DNA from: JAVJSU01 sp040219275
Lineage (GTDB): Bacteria > Chloroflexota > Anaerolineae > Aggregatilineales > Phototrophicaceae
DNA: 64,000 nucleotides
NCBI GenBank assembly: GCA_040219275.1
Contig: JAVJSU010000006.1
Span: 62,001-126,000, forward strand
Direction of reading: 5' to 3'
Shown: piece after piece, positions 27,601 through 34,228 of the stretch
How positions within the stretch are numbered: position 1 is the stretch's first letter
Layout of the letters: every line of letters begins with the position of its first letter
Notes under the pieces: generated by a model
What the model was told of the DNA's origin: nothing
Database searches by the model: none
The model's input: the letters and a program-made list of their open reading frames with translations, nothing else
Translations under genes and position numbers: made by a program

Positions 27601-27819
27601 CTGAATCGCTTTGACGACGACAATGATGAGGACACGGTAGATATTGCGCCAGAAGATATGCCAGACCAGACCGATAATAAGCCTGTGACCAAACGTGTGG
27701 ATATTGGCACCGGCATTAAGATCAACCCGAACAACATGCAGACGGAGCTTGACGTGAACAAGGGAAGCGAAACCGTCTCATATAACGAAGAAGACGACGA
27801 TAAAGAAGATGATAAATAA
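24658..27819 (+). CDS. membrane Ser/Thr protein kinase with repeat-bearing tail
   Basis: I use ATG 24658 (1053 residues), preceded by CGAGGA. Residues ~10-270 are a Hanks-type kinase: GRGGMADVW, the VALK lysine, HLDLKPPN catalytic loop (HLD instead of HRD) and ADFGLA. A HEAT-like helical region follows (~400-560), then about six membrane helices (~575-790), then an acidic cytoplasmic or external tail (~800-1053). The tail repeats a motif, TTRPFDANPAMPTQFD (~890) and TTRDYSPNPDMKTQLD (~962), with a third shorter copy NNMQTELD (~1027). Each copy holds a Thr followed by Gln/Glu, a likely phospho-site. The kinase probably couples a membrane signal to FHA-type partners. None lies in this window. 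Confidence 0.88.
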   Translation: MDVGVKINQYTIVEHIGRGGMADVWSARDERLNRMVALKTIAHGLSQEVDPVGLFKREAQTIAKMEHPHILPIYDFGEYAGQLYIVMRFVAGGSLDEILERGPMPVNEVLRLGDAVASALDYAHSAQIIHLDLKPPNILMDSQQAPYLADFGLATKLDPGGKANNPGAGTLLYMAPEQLTAEMIDHRADIYSFTILLYHMLAGVLPFNAESPLALRQLQYHEDLPDITEKVKDLPLAINEILRQGTALDPEDRPDNLHEILESIRSVVAPGAMLETIESVRTRRDGYYTDALEYFDDPDPMSIQDLELLEAADIYARARHAWAGGNGRFLLGVTHFMIMNGYYMDAEKFGLELDLAGMQMILRGALEYEINIDFWWNHINDDDSRRWVCLHAIRSGNAPARVRALYRIETLPDSEPPQIPRLVAQALQIENNQEARLAALQVLSTRAKLRKHADNYTIETEFRGRMLTTMTRLGIQISTPNDWLEVIYTPEIDLLIAETAMDYSMPEVAEFAARVIGRIRSTAAIRFIVNEQKKGRRGALRALALIRDETPSLPPVVNTTSRFYAWTNNSLRRMFDHPLKIVWRYVFALIGAWIAMGYHVYTVYRTQALFTQQRWANAIAIGLIFAILVAFVPLFADEFSTRLRNFWHGWLRLLAGLVIATLWGAFAWWSLPWFFLNLQPGLDLVLFGGFMTALGFSMRSMLNLKSWLAVPLTVALIFAPIFITFYVGWMYQDFGFFTYGAGGFPEIDEALLYYTYSYGVNNEPLIPAQLYNVGILFALLISIGGYLPHILSELHTLAFGDPDARKRREVAEIQQEKEKRAPVTEVPNLDTISFDVKANQPVNMDTMPLSEMESQIPLESKKQSRLELKTITDMQVVDFTKSDSADTDNMDYTTRPFDANPAMPTQFDVEFGEGDYETDDEMDSRIATQKQRPSILDMKTVTDVNVDMGMREQKPPSQDDLTTRDYSPNPDMKTQLDPEFSLNRFDDDNDEDTVDIAPEDMPDQTDNKPVTKRVDIGTGIKINPNNMQTELDVNKGSETVSYNEEDDDKEDDK

Positions 27820-27843
27820 CACCTAACAAAATCAAAAGTTACA

Positions 27844-27868
27844 CCCCCAAAATTTGGGGGAATTTTTT
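27844..27868 (+). terminator. rho-independent terminator of kinase gene
   Basis: CCCCCAAA pairs with TTTGGGGG (27844-27860), followed after two A by six T. It lies 25 nt after the kinase stop. Confidence 0.85.
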
Positions 27869-27896
27869 CTTAAATATCATACTATTATGTGCATCA

Positions 27897-27912
27897 TGCC
27901 AAAATTTTGGCA
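27897..27912. promoter_or_regulatory. 16-bp perfect palindrome, candidate operator
   Basis: TGCCAAAATTTTGGCA is a perfect 16-bp palindrome 33 bp upstream of the small acidic gene and just downstream of a possible -10 box (TATTAT, 27883-27888). It has no T run of its own and follows a separate terminator, so an operator is more likely than a second terminator. Confidence 0.5.
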
Positions 27913-27944
27913 CCTGATTGATAAGGACACAAGAGGAGAAGATT

Positions 27945-28100
27945 ATGTCAATTCAGGAGTTAAAACTTCGTTATATTCTGGGTCCCGACGATGATGATTA
28001 CGACGATGACTATGAAGATGACGATGTTGAATACGAAGATGATGACGACTATGACTATGACGACGACGACGATGATGATTACGACGACGACGACGACTAG
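27945..28100 (+). CDS. 51-residue extremely acidic Asp/Tyr protein
   Basis: Starts at ATG 27945 behind AGAGGAGAAGATT, an excellent ribosome-binding site. The first 14 residues (MSIQELKLRYILGP) are ordinary and amphipathic. The remaining 37 are only Asp, Glu, Tyr and one Val. Own terminator and possible operator mark it as a separate unit. No family is recognised. A tail of this kind could mimic nucleic acid, bind Ca2+ or other cations, or present Tyr residues for modification. The GAT/GAC codon run also risks replication slippage, so length may vary between strains. Confidence 0.65.
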   Translation: MSIQELKLRYILGPDDDDYDDDYEDDDVEYEDDDDYDYDDDDDDDYDDDDD

Positions 28101-28135
28101 CTAATCATTAGACTCGTTACATCCATCCAAAATAA

Positions 28136-28165
28136 AAAATGCCGGCGCAACAATGTCGGCATTTT
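28136..28165. terminator. bidirectional terminator between convergent genes
   Basis: A perfect 9-bp stem, AAAATGCCG (28136-28144) / CGGCATTTT (28157-28165), with a 12-nt loop, A-rich on the left and T-rich on the right. It serves the acidic gene and the YbjN-like gene. Confidence 0.85.
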
Positions 28166-28219
28166 CTTTTTAGAAAGAACGCATTTTCAGAACGAATTCC
28201 GGATAATCTGGCGACTTCC

Positions 28220-28708
28220 CTAGCCAGAATGCACCTGCGAGTACAACCGTCCACCGAATTCGTTAACCAGATCATTATCAAGACTATCGGCATAGCCCGC
28301 AACCAGCGTGATGACATCGTTCGTCTCGTTGGCATCTAACCCCTGCAACGGGCGTTCGTTAAAAACATACACTACATCATAAAATACACCCAGCGAGGCG
28401 TTCGTCAATTGCAGGTTCAATTCTAGCAGGCGACGATATAGAGGCAATAAATTGGTGGTGGGCAGATGGATAATCGGCGCGAGCACCTGTAAAAAGCCCC
28501 TGTCGCCTTGCTCGGAGACGTAAATTTCAATAATCGCCGAGCCGCGCCGGAAATTCCAGCCAAAGCCCTGCTGTGTTTCTAATCGTGCATCTACAGGATT
28601 GACGTTAAGAGTCTTCAAAATGGACTCCACCACCATCGCATGATGTTCCAGTGTATTTGTCGGTGGTGGCGCGGAATTATCGGTTGATTTACGTTGTGCG
28701 AATAGCAT
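28220..28708 (-). CDS. YbjN-like / secretion-chaperone-fold protein
   Basis: A 162-residue cytoplasmic protein with the YbjN/T3S-chaperone-like alternation of strands and helices (FRRGSAIIEIYVSE, FLQVLAPIIHLP, LLPLYRRLLELNLQLTNASLGVFYDVVYVFNERPLQGLD, ending in a long helix). In other bacteria this fold acts as a chaperone or regulator rather than an enzyme. It is the third gene of a minus-strand run with the inactive protease-like gene (23 nt gap) and a DUF3048 lipoprotein. GGAGTGCAGTTTC precedes ATG 28708. Confidence 0.75.
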   Translation of the reverse strand: MLFAQRKSTDNSAPPPTNTLEHHAMVVESILKTLNVNPVDARLETQQGFGWNFRRGSAIIEIYVSEQGDRGFLQVLAPIIHLPTTNLLPLYRRLLELNLQLTNASLGVFYDVVYVFNERPLQGLDANETNDVITLVAGYADSLDNDLVNEFGGRLYSQVHSG

Positions 28709-28731
28709 GAAACTGCACTCCTTAGGGTTGT

Positions 28732-29967
28732 TTATCGATCATAGTTATTATTTCCCGATTGATCTTTGCCAACCGCCACGCCACAGCGCAAACACACGCT
28801 ATTATAATAACCTGCACGCGCACGGCAATCCGGGTTGGGACATGGACGGTTCATATTTTCGCCATACAGCCCTTCAAGTTGAGGCAATGCCAGCGGAAAG
28901 CGATTTTCTGATTGTTTATTCGGCAGGACACTGCCACACAGCTCGCAATAAAATCCACCAAGCGCTCCCGCCCGCGCCAAATAGCCACAATTGATGCAGT
29001 AGGTACGGTTTGCGCCATCCCGCGCCTCACTTTGAAAATTGTGCATACTGCGCGTGATGGCATGGATGCTCAAGCCATAAAAGAAATTTGAAGTACGATT
29101 GGCGTTGCGCGTCAACATACCCACAAGGACGTTACGCTCGTCAAATACGGGATTACCGCCTGCGTCAGACGAACGGCTGATGGTCGTCGTAAACCATTCT
29201 TCGCGGATTTCGCCGACGGACATCCGGCGTTGCCCATTCATCACCTTACCCCCATAAGAAACCGCTGTCAGCGGCATATCATCTGGAATCGACGGTTGGA
29301 GGGAAAACGGTAATAATTGGCGCACCGGCACACCTGTTGAGATGAACGCCAGATCAATATCAGGATAAGACCGCACCACCCGCCCCGGTATTCGCTTACC
29401 CGGTTCGAGTTCAACCGTGACCTGCTCTACGCCGCCGACCACAAAACGCGTCGTCGCTACAATGCCATCCTGCGTAACGAAAAAACCTGTCCCGATGCCG
29501 TTCGGTCCGCCCATAATCCCCAAGACACGATAAAACGTGTTCACATCCTGCTGATTGGGCTGATTGGACTGGATGGCTTGAGGTTGCGCGGATTGAGCGA
29601 ATACCGCCGCCTGACTAGCGGGTGGCACAGCAGGCGGAGCCACATCCGAATTTGGGAACGCGGGTGATGCCACAATCGGCGTTGCACCTGTATCGGCGGG
29701 TGGCGGCAGACTCATCGCCATCAACCGTGCCAACCGTTTACGAATATCGTCGTTGTTGGGGTCAGCCTCTAGCGCCTCGCGGTGCAAATCAATCTTCTCA
29801 CGGATATTGGATTTCGTCTCCGCAAGCCAGAGATAAGCTGTCGCCCTTAGCGCCCCTTCTAGCGGTGGATTGGTACTATTGAGGGCGATCCGTAGCAGAT
29901 GTGCGCCCTCGTCTTTATTGCCCCGATTGATCGCCTCAATTGCTTGTTCCATCATGCGAACCGACAT
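28732..29967 (-). CDS. catalytically degenerate trypsin-like protein with zinc ribbons
   Basis: Start taken at ATG 29967 (411 residues), because the longer frame begins with TTG at 29988. Residues ~5-80 look like TPR-type helices. Residues ~140-310 follow the S1C/HtrA pattern: GIGTGFFVTQDGIVATTRFVVGG, then YPDIDLAFI, then SSDAGGNPVFDERNVLVGM. The usual His (TAxHV) is replaced (TTRFV), and the nucleophile motif GNSGGP is replaced by AGGNPV, so it should not be a protease. The C-terminus has two Cys4 zinc-ribbon pairs, CINCGYL/CELCG and CPNPDC/CLRCG. No signal peptide is present, suggesting a cytosolic binding or scaffold role. Confidence 0.8.
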   Translation of the reverse strand: MSVRMMEQAIEAINRGNKDEGAHLLRIALNSTNPPLEGALRATAYLWLAETKSNIREKIDLHREALEADPNNDDIRKRLARLMAMSLPPPADTGATPIVASPAFPNSDVAPPAVPPASQAAVFAQSAQPQAIQSNQPNQQDVNTFYRVLGIMGGPNGIGTGFFVTQDGIVATTRFVVGGVEQVTVELEPGKRIPGRVVRSYPDIDLAFISTGVPVRQLLPFSLQPSIPDDMPLTAVSYGGKVMNGQRRMSVGEIREEWFTTTISRSSDAGGNPVFDERNVLVGMLTRNANRTSNFFYGLSIHAITRSMHNFQSEARDGANRTYCINCGYLARAGALGGFYCELCGSVLPNKQSENRFPLALPQLEGLYGENMNRPCPNPDCRARAGYYNSVCLRCGVAVGKDQSGNNNYDR

Positions 29968-30075
29968 GGTGTGTTTACCCCAACTCAAACATTGAATTGT
30001 TTCAAAATTGTATGCTCGGATTATAGTACAAGTACGGGTGGTTAACCAACTCTATAGGCATTCATGCGCTGTCGC

Positions 30076-31335
30076 CTATTCCACGCGCACCCATTCTTCT
30101 GCCGGATTCATCTGCTCCGGCAGGCGCACCACCTGAAACCATGTCGTTCCGGGCTTAAAGTAGAGCAATTCGCCGCTGTTCGTTCGCAAGCTAAGACGAT
30201 CAAATAAGCCATCACGCACCCATGTCGCTTCGTAGCGTTGCCCATCACGGAATAAGACCGCATCGCCCCGCCCTTGAATGGTCATCTCCAAGCCATACGT
30301 CACAGAATCACCGAGTTGACTTTCAGGGATATCTGTCTCAAAGTGATTCGCGTAAATAATGACGACATTCGCTGTGCTGATCTGTTCTTCGGTGTTGGCA
30401 TCAAAATGGCGCTGACCGTCCGCCGTGCGATAATACAGCCCTGTTTCAGGGTCATAATGCCACAGTACGCGGGTCGCACGATACCGGATATCCGCCAACA
30501 AGCCACTACCCGTCGGATTCGGCGGGGGATCGGGATGAAACGCCATGCCGGTCAGGTCAGGACGTTGCGTCTGCCCATTTTGATCCGCGAGTTGCCAGAG
30601 CGCCTCGACATTGGTGAACATATTATGTGGCACAGGGATTGTCTCGTCACGCCAATAATACGGTAAGCCATACAACACCCCTTTATAGGCACGATCCGCG
30701 AATGGCGACGGAGGCAAAGGTACGTGGGGAGCGAGATCCGCCGAGCCGGGGATGCGTGCTTCAACATCTTCCCAGCCATAAATCACTTTTTCCACGCCGA
30801 TGCTCGCGCCAGAAAATGCCAGCAAACCGCCATACATAGACACGATCTCATAATCAATGATGCGGGCGCTACGGATTGACCCGACACGCGTGGGCGCGTT
30901 CGTCAGGAAAACCGCCGAGAAGCGCGTTAAACCACCTTCTGTATAATGCTCGTAAACGATGTCCGCCTCACCGATGCCGGATTGTGGACGCACGAGCGGC
31001 GGCGCATTGGAAATTTTGACGACAATCGGACGACGTGCCAGTATCGCGGCATCTTCGATGACCAAGCCCGTCAGTGGATTCACGTTTTCAGGGAAGGTAT
31101 ACGGACCGATTGCACCGGCAATAACTTGAGGCGCAGGCGTTTGTGATGTAAACTGCGCCGTTGAATTTGAAGATTGTTGCGAAATCTCAAGGTTTTGTGA
31201 CGAATTTTGTAGTGTATGCTGTGAAAGTGGTGTTTGCTCATTATTTGCTGATGGGGCATCCTGTCTGATACCTAGTGACGAACAGGCGGCAACAGCGCAA
31301 ACGATGCAAAAGCAGAGCAACACAGAAGGTCGCAT
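30076..31335 (-). CDS. DUF3048 (YerB-like) lipoprotein
   Basis: A 419-residue lipoprotein with lipobox VAAC (Cys18) and a Ser/Gln-rich spacer to ~90. The DUF3048 domain starts at NPLTGLVIEDAAILARRPIVVKISN and includes PQSGIGEADIVYEHYTEGGLTRFSAVF and VGSIRSARIIDYEIV. YerB-type proteins are extracytoplasmic and of unknown biochemical role, thought to act near the cell wall. It is the first gene of a minus-strand run with the protease-like and YbjN-like genes (~110 and 23 nt gaps). A TATAAT box on the minus strand at 31374-31369 may drive it. Confidence 0.88.
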   Translation of the reverse strand: MRPSVLLCFCIVCAVAACSSLGIRQDAPSANNEQTPLSQHTLQNSSQNLEISQQSSNSTAQFTSQTPAPQVIAGAIGPYTFPENVNPLTGLVIEDAAILARRPIVVKISNAPPLVRPQSGIGEADIVYEHYTEGGLTRFSAVFLTNAPTRVGSIRSARIIDYEIVSMYGGLLAFSGASIGVEKVIYGWEDVEARIPGSADLAPHVPLPPSPFADRAYKGVLYGLPYYWRDETIPVPHNMFTNVEALWQLADQNGQTQRPDLTGMAFHPDPPPNPTGSGLLADIRYRATRVLWHYDPETGLYYRTADGQRHFDANTEEQISTANVVIIYANHFETDIPESQLGDSVTYGLEMTIQGRGDAVLFRDGQRYEATWVRDGLFDRLSLRTNSGELLYFKPGTTWFQVVRLPEQMNPAEEWVRVE

Positions 31336-31574
31336 TCAACCATACCTTTCGTTAAAACGATGATGCTTATTATACTTGCTACAGGATGGAACAAAGCTGA
31401 CGGGTAGCATACGCTCTTAAACACATGACGCACGTCAGGCGAGATTGACGGTTATCAGATAGCTAGCATGGGGTAGACAGGCGTATTTTTGAAACTGTGG
31501 CATAATAAACCGCATAACATACCCAATAGATTGTGGCATAAGCGTTTTCATAATAGAATAAACGGGAGAGTAAG

Positions 31575-31626
31575 GCTTTTCCAGATTTATAACGTTTCTG
31601 CTTATAATTTCTCGTACTGGAAAAGC
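31575..31626. repeat. spaced 10-bp inverted repeat around a -10 box
   Basis: GCTTTTCCAG (31575-31584) and CTGGAAAAGC (31617-31626) are perfect inverted copies with 32 bp between, and a TATAAT lies inside the spacer. The centre-to-centre distance is 42 bp, four helical turns, so a dimeric protein could bridge both arms. Confidence 0.5.
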
Positions 31627-31694
31627 TATAGCAATCTCAGAACAGCGATGTGAAAATATCGGTGTAATTATTTTCTGGGATTGCCTAAACCAAG

Positions 31695-31723
31695 TTGACT
31701 TGGTTATATCGTCGGGCTATAAT
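31695..31723 (+). promoter_or_regulatory. strong sigma70-type promoter for PATAN-GTPase operon
   Basis: TTGACT (31695-31700) and a consensus TATAAT (31718-31723) with exactly 17 bp between, about 60 bp upstream of the PATAN gene. Confidence 0.85.
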
Positions 31724-31782
31724 CTCTATCTAGCTATCGCCCTAATTCTTTCGCAAAGCTGTGGCAACGCAGGGGGGCATAA

Positions 31783-32664
31783 ATGCCGCTTCAAGGCAAC
31801 TTAAGAAATTTCAGTACAACCCAATTACTTAACCTCATCAATCTATCGGGGCGCACCGGCACCCTCACGATTTTCGAGGCTGTTCCCACAGGCGAAAAAG
31901 ACGCAATGGGGGACGAAAAAATGGCTCCGGGTGCGGAGCGTGCAAGCGTCGTCTTTAAAAGCGGCAAACTTGTATTCGCATTGCTTAACGGGCAAGCGGG
32001 TGATCTGGTTGCGGTTTTAAACAAAGCCGGCAAACTTACCGATGCACAGGCAAAGATCATTCGTGAACGCGCTAAAGGCACGGGCGATAAAGCACTTGCC
32101 ATGCGGTTGATTGGTGCGAATTACGTAACACAAGGGGATATCGTAGGCAGTATTCAGCAATATACACTGGATATTGTTTATAATCTGATTGGTTGGTCTG
32201 AAGGACCGTTCCAATTCCACGATAACAAATTGCCAGCAGGCGATGCGATCCTTGTGCCGATTGATCTTGAAAATGTGATTATCGAAGGTGCGCGCCGGAT
32301 GCGCGAGGTGGAAGAACTGAACCGCCACCTACAGAACTTAGATATGTCCCTACGCTTCCCGGAAAATCCGAAAGAGAAGTATGCAGGGGTACATCTTAGT
32401 GTAGAAGAATGGCGTGTTGTCTCTTTCGTAAACCCAAAAAATACCATACGGCAGATCGCCAAGGCGAACAATATGTCGGAAGTTGAAATCCGGCGCGTCG
32501 TATATGGATTGGAACAAGCTGGTCTGGTTGTGTTGGTGAAGCCCGAAGGACAGGAAAAGAAAGATGCCTCGTCCGCACGGAGCGGTTCACGGCGCAAGAA
32601 GAATCAACAGCCAGTACAGCGTGATGTAGTGAGCAAACTCATTGACAAGCTCAAATCTATTTAG
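31783..32664 (+). CDS. PATAN (DUF4388) domain protein
   Basis: A 293-residue cytoplasmic protein. The N-terminus MPLQGNLRNFSTTQLLNLINLSGRTGTLTIF is the classic DUF4388/PATAN opening, and ASVVFKSGKLVFAL and the helical DAQAKIIRERAKGTGDKALAMRLIGANYVTQGDIVGSIQQY continue it (to ~180). Residues ~205-265 resemble a winged-helix (NTIRQIAKANNMSEVEIRRVVYGLEQAGLVVLV). The tail is basic (SARSGSRRKKNQQ). PATAN domains are linked to two-component and GTPase polarity signalling, for example in cyanobacteria and myxobacteria. The gene directly precedes an MglA-like GTPase, which supports a GTPase-regulator pair. No ribosome-binding site is strong, but AGGGGGG lies near. Confidence 0.85.
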   Translation: MPLQGNLRNFSTTQLLNLINLSGRTGTLTIFEAVPTGEKDAMGDEKMAPGAERASVVFKSGKLVFALLNGQAGDLVAVLNKAGKLTDAQAKIIRERAKGTGDKALAMRLIGANYVTQGDIVGSIQQYTLDIVYNLIGWSEGPFQFHDNKLPAGDAILVPIDLENVIIEGARRMREVEELNRHLQNLDMSLRFPENPKEKYAGVHLSVEEWRVVSFVNPKNTIRQIAKANNMSEVEIRRVVYGLEQAGLVVLVKPEGQEKKDASSARSGSRRKKNQQPVQRDVVSKLIDKLKSI

Positions 32665-32697
32665 TATTCGAACAGCATACTGAAAGAGCGGGTACAT

Positions 32698-33231
32698 ATG
32701 CAAACTGTTAAAATGGTTATCACCGGACCGTTTAGTTCTGGTAAAACGGAGTTTATCCGTTCAATCAGTGAAATTGAGGTCGTCTCTACGGAACGTGGGA
32801 TGCAAGCCGGCACTGCCGAAGCGCAGGAAAAGGAAGCCACCACCGTAGCGATGGACTTTGGTCGTATCACGGTTGACGATGACCTCGTACTTTATCTTTT
32901 TGGCACCCCCGGTCAGCGCCGCTTTGACTTCATGTGGGAAATTCTGGCTGAAGGTATGCTCGGGTTTATCGTCATGGTCGATAGCGCCAAACCGGAAACC
33001 TTCCGCGAGGCGAAAAGCATCCTTGAAACCTTCCGCGCCTATGCACCTACCCCCTATGTGGTAGCGGCGAATAAGCAGGATCATCCAGATGCGTGGGCAC
33101 CTGAAGACCTGCGAATCGCGTTGCGTATTGAGCCGGAAGTTAAATTACTGCCGTGTATCGCCAAAGAGAAAGACAGTGTGCGTGACGTATTGCTGGAACT
33201 TCTCTATACAATTCTTGAAGAAATGGACTAA
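32698..33231 (+). CDS. MglA/Arf-like small GTPase
   Basis: A 177-residue Ras-superfamily GTPase. The P-loop is GPFSSGKT (residues 10-17), the switch II region is LFGTPGQRRFDFMW (Asp of DxxG replaced, PGQ kept) and the base-specificity motif is AANKQDHPD (NKxD). The SAK-like motif is CIAKEKD. This group includes MglA and the CvnD-type bacterial GTPases that work with roadblock or PATAN partners in polarity and signalling. It starts 33 nt after the PATAN gene, in the same transcript. No roadblock (MglB) gene is adjacent, so the PATAN protein may be the partner. Confidence 0.9.
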   Translation: MQTVKMVITGPFSSGKTEFIRSISEIEVVSTERGMQAGTAEAQEKEATTVAMDFGRITVDDDLVLYLFGTPGQRRFDFMWEILAEGMLGFIVMVDSAKPETFREAKSILETFRAYAPTPYVVAANKQDHPDAWAPEDLRIALRIEPEVKLLPCIAKEKDSVRDVLLELLYTILEEMD

Positions 33232-33285
33232 CCTGCATCCTGTGAAATTAGGATTGCTGGTTACACTCACAAAGGAAAAATCACC

Positions 33286-34074
33286 GTGCCAACTCTGGTA
33301 ACCGAGCAGGGTATCGTTCACTACGAATATCACGGACGTGGACGACCTGTTTTGTTGTTACATGGTTGGCTCGGTTCCTGGCGTTTATGGCGTAATACCC
33401 TCGATGTACTCGGCACTGAATTCAAAACCTACGCGCTAGATTTCTTCGGCTTCGGCGAATCACTTGACCGCGGGCAAGATTTCTCTGTCAATAACTTTGT
33501 TGAATCCGTCAATCAATTCATGGATCGGCTTGGCATTGTTAAAGCGCCGCTGATCGGTCATTCGATGGGCGGGACCGTATCGCTTGCCGCATCCCTACTT
33601 TATCCGGAAAAAATCGTCAAGACCTGCGTGATCGGATCGCCGATTAAGGGAAATTCACTTAATCTGCTCCTGAAATTCTCCGGCTATAAAGGGTTCGCCA
33701 ATATCGTCTGGACGACTCCAGCATTGTTGAGGTTGTTCATTGGTGGCTATGCGTACTGGATTTCCAGCGAAGGCGCGACCCTCAGCAAGATGATGGTCGA
33801 AGATTTATCCAAAGTAACGGCGGATTCTTACTTCCAGAGTATCGGTACGCTACGAGACACTGACCTGCGCGATCAAATTGGTGCATTGCAGATGCCCGTG
33901 ATGGGCATTTACGGCAAGCGTGATCGTATCGTCAATCCCAATCAACACACGATTTTAAAAGAGGTTTTACCCTCCGCACGGGTGGAGTTCCTCCCCGGTT
34001 CCGGTCACTTCCCCATGCTCGACCAGCCCGATATTTTTCATGGACTCATCAAAGACTTCCTGCATAACGGGTAA
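33286..34074 (+). CDS. alpha/beta hydrolase
   Basis: A 262-residue cytoplasmic enzyme starting at GTG 33286 behind AAAGGAAAAA. It has the oxyanion motif LLHGWLGSW, the nucleophile elbow GHSMGG (Ser ~96), the acid in YGKRDRIVNP (Asp) and the catalytic His in GSGHFPMLDQP. The triad is complete. Substrates in this family range from esters to epoxides and cannot be inferred. It lies 54 nt behind the GTPase gene and is likely in the PATAN-GTPase operon. Confidence 0.9.
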   Translation: MPTLVTEQGIVHYEYHGRGRPVLLLHGWLGSWRLWRNTLDVLGTEFKTYALDFFGFGESLDRGQDFSVNNFVESVNQFMDRLGIVKAPLIGHSMGGTVSLAASLLYPEKIVKTCVIGSPIKGNSLNLLLKFSGYKGFANIVWTTPALLRLFIGGYAYWISSEGATLSKMMVEDLSKVTADSYFQSIGTLRDTDLRDQIGALQMPVMGIYGKRDRIVNPNQHTILKEVLPSARVEFLPGSGHFPMLDQPDIFHGLIKDFLHNG

Positions 34075-34155
34075 GTCTTTTCACCAAAGTAACCATTCAG
34101 GCTTCTAAACATTTCCTCATAACAACCAACCAATTTCCCCGCAACTTCGCAATGT

Positions 34156-34186
34156 TTGTGCAACCATAATTCTTTCGGTCTATAAT
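34156..34186 (+). promoter_or_regulatory. possible promoter
   Basis: A consensus TATAAT (34181-34186) lies 43 bp before ATG 34229. The best -35 match is TTGTGC (34156-34161), with a long 19-bp spacer. Confidence 0.4.
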
Positions 34187-34228
34187 TAGAGTCAATAGAC
34201 GTTTCAGATAGTTGGGAAATAATCGTCC

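Larger units (their letters stand above)
31336..31782. other. divergent promoter region
   Basis: A 447-bp non-coding gap between the DUF3048 gene (minus) and the PATAN gene (plus). It contains a minus-strand TATAAT (31374-31369), a plus-strand TATAAT at 31603-31608 inside a spaced inverted repeat, and the strong promoter at 31695. It is visibly AT-rich. No open frame is supported. Confidence 0.6.

Noticed and set aside
27897..27912. Second terminator of the kinase gene
   Set aside because: No T run and a strong terminator already lies at 27844-27868; an operator fits better.
28732..29967. Active HtrA-type protease
   Set aside because: His and Ser of the triad are replaced; the call was changed to a degenerate protein.
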